The notes under the pieces: generated by a model
Told to the model about the DNA's origin: nothing
Database searches by the model: none
The model's input: only the letters and a program-made list of their open reading frames with translations
Translations under genes and position numbers: made by a program
Source: Gammaproteobacteria bacterium
Lineage (GTDB): Bacteria; Pseudomonadota; Gammaproteobacteria; Steroidobacterales; PWYM01
Length of the DNA: 64,000 nucleotides
Assembly: GCA_007693855.1 (NCBI GenBank)
Contig: RECU01000053.1
Span: forward strand, 154,445-218,444
Reading direction: 5' to 3'
Shown: positions 8,283 to 16,900 of the stretch, piece after piece
Layout: each line of letters begins with the position of its first letter
Position numbering within the stretch: the first letter of the stretch is position 1

Positions 8283-9725
8283 TCAGTCCAGCGGCGGCGG
8301 CAGCCCGCCCCCCAGCAACGCATGCACCCGCGCCGCCACGGCCAGCACGCGATAGTCGCCATACCGCGGTCCGATCAGCTGCAGGCCGACGGGCAGACCG
8401 CTGACGTCATCGATACCGGCCGGCAGCACAGTGGCCGGCAGGCCGAGCAGCGAGGGCAGCGCGATCCAGAAAGCCTGCGCCATCCAGGGGTGGTTCTGGC
8501 CACCCAGGGTCACCTGCCGCCTGGCCACCGGCACGACATCATGCGGCCAGGCCGGGCGATGCAGCACGGGGCAGACCAGCACATCGTGATGCTCGAACAG
8601 CGGCGCCAGCCGATCACCGAGCGCCCGGCGTTCCTCCTCAAGCTCGAGCCAGCCGCGGTGGTCCAGCGTGGCGCCGAGGGCCATCGCGCCCGGCAACCCG
8701 CGGCTGTCCGCGGGCAGGTCACGCGTCTGCTCGGCCAGGCGGGCGATCAGCGAGTCGGGATACTCGACGCTCATCGCCGCATACATCAGCCGCAGAAAGA
8801 GCTCGAACATGCGCCCGGCATCCTCCAGAGGCTGACAGGGCGCGACGGCCACACCCGCGTCCGCCAGCCGGGTGACGGCCTGCCCGAGCACACCGGCCAC
8901 CGCCGGCTCGAGCGGGCACTCGGCCGCCTCCAGCCACAGCCCGAACCGCAGCGACGTGGCGGCCGGCACGGCTTGCGGGCGGCCGAGACGCGCGGCCTGC
9001 GGCGGCGCGACCAGCACCTCGAGGGCCAGCGCGAGATCCGCCGGGTCACGCGCCAAGGGCCCCGCCACCAGCATGTCCATGGGCGAGCGCCGGTTCGGCC
9101 GCCCGGCGAGCTGGCCCAGCGCACTCACCACGCCCGTGGAGGGACGATGCGCAAGAATGCCGCAGGCGTGGGCCGGAATACGCAGCGACCCGGCGAGGTC
9201 GGTGCCGAGCTCCAGCGGCACCAGCCCGGCGGCCACGGCGGCCGCCGCCCCCCCGCTGGAGCCGCCGGCGTTGTGGCCGACACGCCATGGCGTGCTGGTT
9301 GGCCCGAACACGGGGTTGTCGGTCTGGATGTCGCCCCCGAACTGCGGCGCGTTGGTCTTGCCGAGCACGATGGCGCCGGCCTCGACCAGGCGGCGTACGG
9401 CCGGCGCATGCCGGGCGGGGCGATAGTCACGGTATTTCTCGGCCCCGGAGGTGCAGACCAGACCAGCAACTTCCAGGGTGTCCTTGATGGTCATCGGCAG
9501 GCCATGCAGGGGACCGAGCTCGGCGTTGTGGGCACGCGCAAGATCCGCGCGGTCGGCGGCTGCCCGCGCAGCCTGCGCATCCAGGGTGACCACCGCGTTC
9601 AACGCCCGATTATGCCGGTCGATGCGCGCGAGACAGAGCTCGACCAGCGCGCGGCTGGTCACTTCCCCGGAGGCCATCAACGTCAGCCACTCGCTGGCCG
9701 AGCGGTAGTGTAACGCGCGGTTCAT
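8283..9725 (-). CDS. Amidase signature family hydrolase
   Basis: A 480-residue member of the amidase signature family. The catalytic Ser-cisSer-Lys triad is readable: K81 in TIKDT, the cis-Ser at about S157 in GGSSGG, and the nucleophile S180 in DLAGSLRIPA. These enzymes cleave amide bonds; relatives include GatA, fatty amide hydrolases and nylon oligomer hydrolases. There are no gatB or gatC genes beside it, so this is not the tRNA amidotransferase. The ATG at 9725 gives the usual N-terminus; the open frame runs another 108 codons upstream but that stretch crosses the promoter region and lacks family similarity. It is 41 bases upstream of the epoxide-hydrolase-like gene and may be co-transcribed. 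Substrate unknown. Confidence 0.87.
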   Translation of the reverse strand: MNRALHYRSASEWLTLMASGEVTSRALVELCLARIDRHNRALNAVVTLDAQAARAAADRADLARAHNAELGPLHGLPMTIKDTLEVAGLVCTSGAEKYRDYRPARHAPAVRRLVEAGAIVLGKTNAPQFGGDIQTDNPVFGPTSTPWRVGHNAGGSSGGAAAAVAAGLVPLELGTDLAGSLRIPAHACGILAHRPSTGVVSALGQLAGRPNRRSPMDMLVAGPLARDPADLALALEVLVAPPQAARLGRPQAVPAATSLRFGLWLEAAECPLEPAVAGVLGQAVTRLADAGVAVAPCQPLEDAGRMFELFLRLMYAAMSVEYPDSLIARLAEQTRDLPADSRGLPGAMALGATLDHRGWLELEEERRALGDRLAPLFEHHDVLVCPVLHRPAWPHDVVPVARRQVTLGGQNHPWMAQAFWIALPSLLGLPATVLPAGIDDVSGLPVGLQLIGPRYGDYRVLAVAARVHALLGGGLPPPLD

Positions 9726-9878
9726 GGCGCAACGATAGCACCCTGGCAGGCGCTTGCGCGGCGCGGGGCTTTGCACGGGCTGGCCGCGCGCCGGCACCCC
9801 CGCCGACGGTAGAATGGTGGCTGACGTCATCGGGCCCGACGCGGCCCGCCTGCAAGCCCGCCCACCCCAGGTCACGCC

Positions 9879-11561
9879 TTGTCCCTTCGCCCCGAGCCTC
9901 CTGTCCCGCCGAGTGCCCCTCCGGATACCGCGATCGCCGAAACGACGGCGACTGGCGCAGGCGCCAGCGCCCTGGCGCCGCTGCGCCGCCCCATCTTCCG
10001 TGCCTTCTGGATTGCCATCTTCATCTCCACGCTGGGCGGCTGGATGCATGAGGTCGGCGCCGGATGGCTGATGGCCTCGCTGGAGCCCGATCCGTTCATG
10101 GTGGCGCTGGTGCAGGCCGCAGTGGTGCTGCCCGGTTTCCTGCTGGCGCTGCCGGCCGGGGCGCTGGCCGATATCATCGATCGGCGGATCTACCTGCTGG
10201 CCGTGATGAGCTGGCTGGTGCTGGTCACCGGCACCCTCGGGGTCCTGACGCTGCTCGACCTGGTGGACGCCCGCCTGCTGCTGCTGCTCACCTTCGGCAT
10301 GGGCATCGGGATCGCCATGATGCTGCCGGCATTCAATGCCGTGATCCCGGATCTGGTGCCCCGCGAAGAACTGACCGCGGCGCTGACCCTCAACAATATC
10401 GCCGCGAACTCCACCCGCGCCCTCGGCCCCATGCTGGCGGGCTTCCTGATCGCCCTCGCGGGGCCGGCCGTGGTGTTCCTCTACAACTCGGTGAGCTACT
10501 TCGCGCTCATGGCCGTGCTTGTCCCCTGGCGCAACACCCAGCCGCGCAGCGCCCTGCCCAGCGAGCGGTTCTTCGGCGCCATGCGTACCGGGCTCAAGTT
10601 CGCCGCCCAGTCACCGGCGCTGCAGGTGGTGATGCTCAAGGCTGCGGCGTTTTTCCTCATGGCCAGCCCGTTGTGGGCGTTCCTGCCGCTGATCGTCAAG
10701 GAGCAGCTCGGCGCCGGGCCGCAGACCTTCGGGGCGCTGTTCGGCGCGGCCGGCCTAGGCGCGGTGATCGGCGGACTCAATCTCGCGCGGCTGCGGCGAC
10801 GCTTCAACGGCGACCAGATCGTCGCGGCCGCGACCTTCGCGATGATTCTCGGGCTGCTGGGACTCGCACTCCTGCCCAACGCGCTGAGCCTCGGCATGGC
10901 CATGCTGATCGCCGGCGCCGCCTGGGTCTGCGTGGTCTCGACGCTGCAGGTCTCCGCCCAGCTGGCACTGCCCCACTGGGTGCGCGCGCGCGGCATCGCG
11001 CTGTTCCTGACCACCTTCATGGGCTCGATGGCGCTGGGCGCGACCGCCTGGGGCCGCCTGGCCTCGACCACCAGCATCGCCACGGCGCTCTACGGTGCCT
11101 GCGCCTTCGGGCTGGTCGCCTGGCTGCTGACCGCGCGCCTGACACTGACACGTCACGCCGGCGAGGACCGGTCGCCGACCGCACCCACGCCCGACCCGCT
11201 GCTCGATGCCCCCGTGGCGCTGGACCGCGGCCCGGTGATGGTCGAGGTGAGCTACCAGGTCGATCCGCAGCGCGCGCGGGATTTTCAACGGGCCATGCGC
11301 GACATGCGGCGCATGCGCTTGCGTAATGGGGCGCTCAGCTGGAATCTCTTCCAGGATGCAGCCGACCATCATCGCTGGCTGGAAGTGTTCGTCGACGAGA
11401 CCTGGCTGTCGCATCTGCGCCAGCACCATCGCCTGACCGTCGAGGACCGGGCCATCAAAGCCCTCGCCGAGAGTTTCCACGCGGGTGCGAGTCCCCCACC
11501 GGTGCGACACATGGTCGCGCGCAACCCCTCCAAGCGCCGGCGCCGCTGGCAGCTGTTCTGA
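9879..11561 (+). CDS. MFS exporter, EntS-like, with C-terminal ferredoxin-like (ABM) domain
   Basis: A 560-residue inner-membrane protein. Residues about 40-420 form an MFS transporter with the loop ADIIDRR after the second or third helix; the type is that of EntS and related exporters (MFS_3). The last 120 residues are soluble and resemble an antibiotic-biosynthesis-monooxygenase-like alpha/beta barrel, with EVSYQV at its start and WLEVFVDE later, an add-on commonly seen in this subfamily. The start is a TTG at 9879 with a weak upstream site, so the first 30 residues are less certain. The stop is three bases before the nucleotidyltransferase gene, so both are probably one transcript. The exported compound is unknown. 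Confidence 0.8.
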   Translation: MSLRPEPPVPPSAPPDTAIAETTATGAGASALAPLRRPIFRAFWIAIFISTLGGWMHEVGAGWLMASLEPDPFMVALVQAAVVLPGFLLALPAGALADIIDRRIYLLAVMSWLVLVTGTLGVLTLLDLVDARLLLLLTFGMGIGIAMMLPAFNAVIPDLVPREELTAALTLNNIAANSTRALGPMLAGFLIALAGPAVVFLYNSVSYFALMAVLVPWRNTQPRSALPSERFFGAMRTGLKFAAQSPALQVVMLKAAAFFLMASPLWAFLPLIVKEQLGAGPQTFGALFGAAGLGAVIGGLNLARLRRRFNGDQIVAAATFAMILGLLGLALLPNALSLGMAMLIAGAAWVCVVSTLQVSAQLALPHWVRARGIALFLTTFMGSMALGATAWGRLASTTSIATALYGACAFGLVAWLLTARLTLTRHAGEDRSPTAPTPDPLLDAPVALDRGPVMVEVSYQVDPQRARDFQRAMRDMRRMRLRNGALSWNLFQDAADHHRWLEVFVDETWLSHLRQHHRLTVEDRAIKALAESFHAGASPPPVRHMVARNPSKRRRRWQLF

Positions 11562-11564
11562 GGC

Positions 11565-12203
11565 ATGGCACGGCGCCCGAACCCGCCCGCCCGGTGTGGT
11601 GCGCCTGCGGCGGTGCTGCTGGCGGCCGGTGCCTCTCGCCGCCTCGGACGTCCGAAACAGTTCCTGCGTCGCGGCGGCCTGCCGCTGCTGCTGCACCAGC
11701 TGCGGCTTGCCGCCGGCGCGACGCGCGCAGGCTCGGCGCGCGATCTCGTGGTGGTGACCGGGGCGCGTCGTTTCGCCGTGGCGCGCGCGGCCAGCCTCGC
11801 CGGCGCCCAGGTCGTGCATGCCGCCGACTGGCAGCAGGGCATGGGTCGATCGCTGGCTCGCGGCGTGGCGACCGTGGCACCGGGTCAGGCGGTGCTGGTG
11901 CTGACCGTGGACCAGCACCGCGTGGTGCTGCGTGATCTCGCACGGCTGCTGGCGCGCTGGCGCCGCGCGCCCTGGCGCCCGGCGGCGGCGGTGTATGCCG
12001 GCGGGCCGGGCGTCCCGGCCATCCTGCCGGGCGGCTGGCGCGCGCGGCTGCTGCGCCTGTCCGGGGATCGCGGCGCCGGGACATTGCTGCGCGCCGCGGG
12101 GCGGCGCCTGACCCGGGTGGCGATGCCGCGTGCGGCAGTGGATGTCGACCGGCCGGAAGACTGGCCCGGCACCCGCGCCGCGCCCTGGCCACGGCGCGGC
12201 TGA
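11565..12203 (+). CDS. MobA-like nucleotidyltransferase (molybdenum cofactor type)
   Basis: A 212-residue protein starting with the nucleotidyltransferase signature AAVLLAAGASRRLGRPKQ, where the Gly/Arg/Lys residues bind the nucleotide phosphates. A DQ pair in LTVDQHR stands in the metal-binding position, and DVDRPEDW closes the domain. This is the family of MocA and MobA, which attach CMP or GMP to molybdopterin; the LGRPK form resembles MocA, the cytidylyl type used by xanthine dehydrogenase-like enzymes. It lies tail to tail with moaE, eight bases away, inside a group of cofactor genes, which supports the assignment. The protein is unusually rich in Arg and Ala. Which nucleotide is used is not certain. 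Confidence 0.75.
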   Translation: MARRPNPPARCGAPAAVLLAAGASRRLGRPKQFLRRGGLPLLLHQLRLAAGATRAGSARDLVVVTGARRFAVARAASLAGAQVVHAADWQQGMGRSLARGVATVAPGQAVLVLTVDQHRVVLRDLARLLARWRRAPWRPAAAVYAGGPGVPAILPGGWRARLLRLSGDRGAGTLLRAAGRRLTRVAMPRAAVDVDRPEDWPGTRAAPWPRRG

Positions 12204-12210
12204 GCGGCGC

Positions 12211-12678
12211 CTAGGCCTGCTCGTGAGCGTGGGTGTGGCCGTGCGCCCCGTGGGCCGCCGCGCAGCCCGCACAGTTCACCCAGCCGGAATCCCCGTCCAC
12301 GTAGAACTCCTTTTTCCAGATCGGCAGACGGGTCTTGACCTCGTCGATGATGTAGCGGCACGCCTCGAAGGCCGCGGCACGATGGCGCGACACCACGCCG
12401 ACCCAGACGGCCACCTCGCCGAGCGCAAGATCCCCTGCACGATGATGGCAGGCCGCCTCCAGGATCTCGTAACGCGCCCGAGCCTCCTCGAGGATCCGCT
12501 CACCCTCCCTGATGGCGAGCCGTTCGTGGACCTCATAGTGCAGGGCGGTCACCGCCCGGCCTTCGTTGTGATCGCGCACCCAGCCTTCGAACGCGACGAA
12601 GGCGCCGGCGCGGACATCACCCAGGCTGCGCTTGAGGGCTTCCGGATCGATGGGCGAGGTCTCGATACGACACTGCAT
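12211..12678 (-). CDS. moaE: Molybdopterin synthase catalytic subunit MoaE with His-rich tail
   Basis: A 155-residue MoaE. It takes sulfur from MoaD thiocarboxylate to make the dithiolene of molybdopterin. The family blocks GAFVAFEGWVRDHN, VGVVSRHR and the active-site lysines in PIWKKE are present. Start at the ATG at 12678 follows GGAGA; a TTG five codons upstream overlaps that site. After the conserved core the protein carries an extra tail with CAGC followed by six histidines in a short stretch, a likely metal-binding motif that E. coli MoaE does not have to this extent. The gene follows moaD by 54 bases in a moaC-moaD-moaE operon. Confidence 0.95.
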   Translation of the reverse strand: MQCRIETSPIDPEALKRSLGDVRAGAFVAFEGWVRDHNEGRAVTALHYEVHERLAIREGERILEEARARYEILEAACHHRAGDLALGEVAVWVGVVSRHRAAAFEACRYIIDEVKTRLPIWKKEFYVDGDSGWVNCAGCAAAHGAHGHTHAHEQA

Positions 12679-12732
12679 GGCCGTCTCCTGCAAAGTGATG
12701 CGCCGGACCGGGCGCGAGGTGGTTGCGGCCCC

Positions 12733-12975
12733 TCAGCCGCCGGCCACGGGTGGAAAGAACAGCACCTGGTCGCCGTCGGCCAGGGCCACCTCCCACGGTG
12801 CGAGTTCGTCGTTCACGGCCACCTTGCAGCGCTCGCGCGGATCGGCAAAGCCGTGACGGCGGGCGCACTCGACGAACAGATCACCGGCTGTGGCAGCCTC
12901 GGTGTCGAGCTGCTCGCCTGCGGTCCCGGCCTGCTCGCGGAACACCGCGAAGTACTCGACCGCGACTCTTTTCAT
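12733..12975 (-). CDS. moaD: Molybdopterin synthase sulfur carrier subunit MoaD
   Basis: An 80-residue ubiquitin-like protein that ends in the essential GG, which is adenylated and converted to a thiocarboxylate before sulfur is handed to MoaE. The start [10 protein letters not shown] and the FFPPVAGG end are typical for the family. Its ATG overlaps the moaC stop by four bases, showing translational coupling, and moaE follows 54 bases downstream. The whole pathway also needs moaA, moeA and moeB, none of which is in the window. Confidence 0.95.
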   Translation of the reverse strand: MKRVAVEYFAVFREQAGTAGEQLDTEAATAGDLFVECARRHGFADPRERCKVAVNDELAPWEVALADGDQVLFFPPVAGG

Positions 12976-13502
12976 GGGCCCGACTCCGCGGCGGCATGCG
13001 CCGGACCACGGTCGAAATCACGCCGCCCGCCACGCTTGGCGAGCAGACGCGTGGCCCGGATCTCGATGTCATGTGACAGCGCCTTGCACATGTCATACAC
13101 CGTGAGAGCCGCAACACTGGCGCCGGTGAGCGCCTCCATCTCCACCCCCGTGCGGTGGGTCACCGCCACGGTACAGCGGATCGCGAGCGTCGTCTCGTCG
13201 TGCCAGTCCAGCGTGACACGACAGTCCTCCAGCGGCAGCGGATGACAGAACGGGATGAGCTCGTGGGTGCGCTTGGCAGCCATCACCCCGGCGATGATCG
13301 CCGTGTGCACCACCGGGCCCTTGCGGGTCACCGGTTCGGCACCCTCGCGCAACGCCTGCGCGACCGCGGCAGGGAACACCACGAGCGCCTCGGCGGTGGC
13401 TTCACGCCGCGTCACGGCCTTGGCGCCGACGTCCACCATGCTCGGGCGGCCCTGCGCATCCACGTGCGTGAGACCACTGCCACCTGCCCTGGATACCGTC
13501 AT
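12972..13502 (-). CDS. moaC: Cyclic pyranopterin monophosphate synthase accessory protein MoaC
   Basis: A 176-residue MoaC, which converts the MoaA product to cyclic pyranopterin monophosphate in the first stage of molybdenum cofactor synthesis. Landmarks are [14 protein letters not shown] near the N-terminus, [15 protein letters not shown] with its active-site residues in the middle and [23 protein letters not shown] near the C-terminus, all in family order. The ATG at 13502 is supported by AAGGAG about six bases upstream; the frame extends 13 codons further with no ribosome site. It is the first gene of moaC-moaD-moaE and is divergent from an acyl-CoA dehydrogenase gene, leaving a 106-bp shared promoter region. 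Confidence 0.96.
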   Translation of the reverse strand: MTVSRAGGSGLTHVDAQGRPSMVDVGAKAVTRREATAEALVVFPAAVAQALREGAEPVTRKGPVVHTAIIAGVMAAKRTHELIPFCHPLPLEDCRVTLDWHDETTLAIRCTVAVTHRTGVEMEALTGASVAALTVYDMCKALSHDIEIRATRLLAKRGGRRDFDRGPAHAAAESGP

Positions 13503-13608
13503 ATCACTCCTTTCCAACGTCAGCGCCGTGCGCGCCCGCAAAGTCGGTGGTGTAGACTACCTCAACGGTTGACTCCTGCGAATTCGACAGCACAGGGAAG
13601 GCATCGAG

Positions 13609-14814
13609 ATGGACCTCAACTTCAGTGACGCCGACCTCGCGTTCCGCGAGGAAGTCCGCGAATTTCTCCGCAACGAATACCCTGCGGACATCCGCGAGAA
13701 GATGGACCGGGGCATCCGCCTGGCGCGCGATGACTTCATGCGCTGGCAACAGACCCTGCATGCCCGGGGCTGGGCCGCGCCAAACTGGCCGGTAGAACAT
13801 GGCGGCACCGGCTGGAGCGCCACGCAGAAATACATCTTCACCACCGAACTTGCGCTGGCCAACACGCCGACCATCATGCCCTTCGGGCTGTCGATGGTCG
13901 GTCCGGTGATCTACACCTACGGCAATGAAGAACAGAAGGCGCGGTTTCTGCCCGACATCCTCGCCAGCCGCGCCTGGTGGTGCCAGGGCTACTCCGAGCC
14001 CGGCGCGGGCTCCGATCTGGCGAGCCTCAAGACCCGCGCCGAACGCGACGGCGACCACTACGTCATCAACGGCACCAAGACCTGGACCACACTCGGTCAG
14101 TTCGCCGACTGGATTTTCCTGCTGGCGCGCACGTCCACTGACGTCAGCCGCAAGCAGGAGGGCATCAGTTTCATCCTTGCCGACATGCGCACCCCGGGCA
14201 TCAGCCTCCGGCCGATCATCACCATCGACGGCGAGCATGAGGTCAACGAGGTGCACTTCGAGAATGTCCGGGTCCCGGTCGAGAATCTCGTTGGCGAGGA
14301 AGGCCGCGGCTGGACCTACGGCAAGGTGCTGCTGCAGCACGAACGCGCCGGCATCGCCGCGGTCGCGCGCTCGAAGTACCGTCTCGACACCCTCAAGCGC
14401 CTGGCCGCCGAAGCACCGCCCGGCGGGACGCCGCTGATGGACGACCCGGTGTTCCGGCGCAAGGTGGCCGCCGTCGAGATCGAGCTGCTGGCCCTGGAGT
14501 ACACCGATCTGCGCACGCTGGCGGCCGTGGCCACGGGCGGAGCACCGGGTCCGGAATCCTCGATCCTCAAGATCAAGGGCACAGAGGTGCAGCAGGCCAT
14601 CGACGAACTCTACGTCGAGGCGGCCGGCTGTTACGCCTTCGCGTTCACCCCCGAGCTGTTCGCCTCACCGGACATCCCGGACGCCACCCGCATCGGCCCA
14701 CCCTGGGCGGCCGACACCGCCCCGCACTATTTCAACGGGCGCAAGGTGTCGATCTACGGCGGCACCAACGAAATCCAGAAGAACATCATCGCCAAGGCCG
14801 TGCTCGGCCTCTGA
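13609..14814 (+). CDS. Acyl-CoA dehydrogenase, first subunit of a likely heteromeric pair
   Basis: A 401-residue FAD-dependent acyl-CoA dehydrogenase. It opens with DLAFREEVREFL, has the FAD-binding block WWCQGYSEPGAGSDLASLKT, and ends with IYGGTNEIQKNIIAKAVLGL. It oxidises an acyl-CoA to the enoyl-CoA and passes electrons to ETF. The second dehydrogenase gene starts 28 bases after this stop. Two adjacent genes with one full-length and one shorter member, each with partly degenerate sites, is the pattern of the heterotetrameric enzymes best known from steroid side-chain and ring degradation. Use on a steroid or a related bulky CoA ester is inference only; no other steroid genes are visible. 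Confidence 0.9.
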   Translation: MDLNFSDADLAFREEVREFLRNEYPADIREKMDRGIRLARDDFMRWQQTLHARGWAAPNWPVEHGGTGWSATQKYIFTTELALANTPTIMPFGLSMVGPVIYTYGNEEQKARFLPDILASRAWWCQGYSEPGAGSDLASLKTRAERDGDHYVINGTKTWTTLGQFADWIFLLARTSTDVSRKQEGISFILADMRTPGISLRPIITIDGEHEVNEVHFENVRVPVENLVGEEGRGWTYGKVLLQHERAGIAAVARSKYRLDTLKRLAAEAPPGGTPLMDDPVFRRKVAAVEIELLALEYTDLRTLAAVATGGAPGPESSILKIKGTEVQQAIDELYVEAAGCYAFAFTPELFASPDIPDATRIGPPWAADTAPHYFNGRKVSIYGGTNEIQKNIIAKAVLGL

Positions 14815-14842
14815 GGCAGGACGCCGACAGGAGACATGCCCC

Positions 14843-15967
14843 ATGGATTTTTCCCTGAACGAGGACCAGGCGCTGCTGAAGGATTCGCTGGAGCGGTTCA
14901 TCCAGGGCAGCTACGACTTCGACACCCGTCGGGCGAATGTGGCCAGCGAGCTCGGGTACAGCCGCGAGACCTATGCCCAGTTCGCCGAACTGGGCTGGAC
15001 GGCCGTGCCGTTCAGCGAGGCGGACGGCGGCCTGGACGGCGGGCCGATCGAGCTGATGGTGATGATGGAGCAGTTCGGCCGGGGTCTGGTGATCGAGCCC
15101 TACTTCGCATCCATCGTGCTCGCCGGCGCCGCACTGCGCCATGCCGGCGACGACGACGCCAAGGCCCGCTGGCTGGCCGGCCTGATCGACGGTTCACTGA
15201 CCGGCGCGCTGGCGCTGCAGGAGCCACAGTCACGTTTCGATCTCGCCAACGTGCGTACCCGGGCCGAGCGCAGTGATGAGGGCTGGCGCCTGACCGGGCA
15301 CAAGGCGGTGGTGCTGAATGCCCGCGATGCGGATGTCATCCTGGTGCCGGCACGGACCCGCGGCCGGGACCGGGACCGTGACGGCATCACGCTGTTTGCG
15401 CTGGCCGCCGGCACCCCTGGAATGACCACGCGCGCCTACCCCACGGTCGACGGCATGCAGGCCGCCGAAGTCATCCTCGAAGATGTCCAGCTGCCCGCCG
15501 ATGCCGTGCTCGGCCACGAGGATGGCGCGCTTGCGGTGCTGGAGGCCGTCACCCGTGAGGCCCTGCTGGCCGTTTGTGCCGAAGCGGTCGGCATCATGGC
15601 GGTACTGGTCGAGAAGACCGTCGACTACAGCAAGAACCGCAAACAGTTCGGCCTGCCGATCGGCGCGTTCCAGGCGCTCCAGCACCGCATGGTCGAGATG
15701 TTCATGGAGCATGAGCAGACCCGTTCGCTGCTCTACATGGCCGCGATGAAGCTCGCGGCCGGCGCACCGGATGTCGACCGCGCGCTCTCGGCGCTGAAAT
15801 ACCAGGTCGGCCGGTCCGGCCGGCGCATCGGCCAGGAAGCGGTGCAGCTGCATGGCGGCATGGGGGTGACCCACGAGCTCGACGTGGCGCACTACTTCAA
15901 GCGCCTGACCATGATCGACCTGGCCTACGGCAATGCCGACCACCACCTGAGCCGTTTCGCGGCCTGA
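14843..15967 (+). CDS. Acyl-CoA dehydrogenase, second subunit of a likely heteromeric pair
   Basis: A 374-residue acyl-CoA dehydrogenase family protein. The N-terminus DFSLNEDQALLKDSLERF and the block KQFGLPIGAFQALQHRMVEM are typical; the ending QLHGGMGVTHELDVAHYFKR matches the C-terminal FAD-contact segment. The middle domain is divergent compared with its neighbour (ALQEPQSRFDL replaces the usual T-E-P-G-A-G-S-D block), which suggests it does not bind FAD in the standard way alone and instead completes the site of its partner. It lies 28 bases behind the first dehydrogenase and 18 bases before the SAM hydrolase gene on the same strand. Substrate unknown. Confidence 0.88.
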   Translation: MDFSLNEDQALLKDSLERFIQGSYDFDTRRANVASELGYSRETYAQFAELGWTAVPFSEADGGLDGGPIELMVMMEQFGRGLVIEPYFASIVLAGAALRHAGDDDAKARWLAGLIDGSLTGALALQEPQSRFDLANVRTRAERSDEGWRLTGHKAVVLNARDADVILVPARTRGRDRDRDGITLFALAAGTPGMTTRAYPTVDGMQAAEVILEDVQLPADAVLGHEDGALAVLEAVTREALLAVCAEAVGIMAVLVEKTVDYSKNRKQFGLPIGAFQALQHRMVEMFMEHEQTRSLLYMAAMKLAAGAPDVDRALSALKYQVGRSGRRIGQEAVQLHGGMGVTHELDVAHYFKRLTMIDLAYGNADHHLSRFAA

Positions 15968-15985
15968 CCCCCGGAGACTCCCGCC

Positions 15986-16900
15986 ATGCCCCGATCCATC
16001 GTCACCCTCACCACCGACTTCGGCACGGCTCAGCCCTACGCCGCGATGATGAAGGGTGTGATCCTGCAACGCGCGCCGGGCACCGAGGTGATCGACCTGA
16101 CCCACGACATCCCGGCCTGGCAGCCCGAACTGGCGGGCTTCTGGCTGCAGCACTGCCAGCCGTGGTTCCCGAGCGGCACGGTACACCTGGCAGTGGTCGA
16201 CCCGGGGGTGGGCACGGCGCGGCGCCTGCTGGCCGCGGAGTTCGGCGACCAGGTCGTCATCGCCCCCGACAACGGCCTGCTTGGCGCCCTGATCGCGCGC
16301 TATCCACGCACGCGGGTGCGCGAAGTGGCGCTCGACGCCCTTGGCGGGCTGTTGCCGGCCCGCCGCAGCGAAACCTTCCACGGCCGGGACATCTTCGCAC
16401 CGATCGCCGGCGAGATGGCCGCCGGGCGACTCTCGGTGATCGGACTCGGGGACACCACCGAGGACTATGTGCGGGGGGGCTTCACGCTGCCGGAAGTTCG
16501 TGAGGGCGTGATCCATGGCCAGGTGGTGCTGGCTGACCGCTGGGGCAACCTGGTGACCAACGTGGAGGCGCCGCGACCGGCCGCCGAGGGCAGCCTCAAG
16601 CTGAGGCTCGCCGGGCGGGAGTTACCGATCACCCGGATCAGCTACGCCGGCCTGCCAGAGGGCCAGCCCGGGGCGCTGATCAACGCGCTGGGCCTGGTCG
16701 AGATTGCCGTCAACCAGGGCAGCGCCGCCGAGCTGCTGGACGCGGGCCCTGGGATGGGCGTGGAAATTCTCGGCGCCGAGATTCCTGCGCCGCGACCGAT
16801 GCGCCCCGGCGGCCCGGGCGGTCGTCCTGGCGGCCGACCCGCCAGCGCCACTGGCGAGGCGTCAGGCCGGCCCGGCGCCGCCGGTCAGGGTCGCCCCTGA
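15986..16900 (+). CDS. SAM hydrolase/SAM hydroxide adenosyltransferase (DUF62 family)
   Basis: A 304-residue protein of the fluorinase-like DUF62 family, which uses hydroxide to split S-adenosylmethionine into adenosine and methionine. It starts with VTLTTDFGTAQPY, continues with AVVDPGVGT and IAPDNGLLG, and has the FHGRDIFAP segment, all family landmarks. After the C-terminal beta domain comes a low-complexity tail of Gly, Pro, Arg and Ala (about residues 262-304) that lacks an obvious role. It is 18 bases behind the acyl-CoA dehydrogenase pair, perhaps by read-through and not function. Its 3' end overlaps the convergent glnS gene by 16 bases. Confidence 0.88.
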   Translation: MPRSIVTLTTDFGTAQPYAAMMKGVILQRAPGTEVIDLTHDIPAWQPELAGFWLQHCQPWFPSGTVHLAVVDPGVGTARRLLAAEFGDQVVIAPDNGLLGALIARYPRTRVREVALDALGGLLPARRSETFHGRDIFAPIAGEMAAGRLSVIGLGDTTEDYVRGGFTLPEVREGVIHGQVVLADRWGNLVTNVEAPRPAAEGSLKLRLAGRELPITRISYAGLPEGQPGALINALGLVEIAVNQGSAAELLDAGPGMGVEILGAEIPAPRPMRPGGPGGRPGGRPASATGEASGRPGAAGQGRP

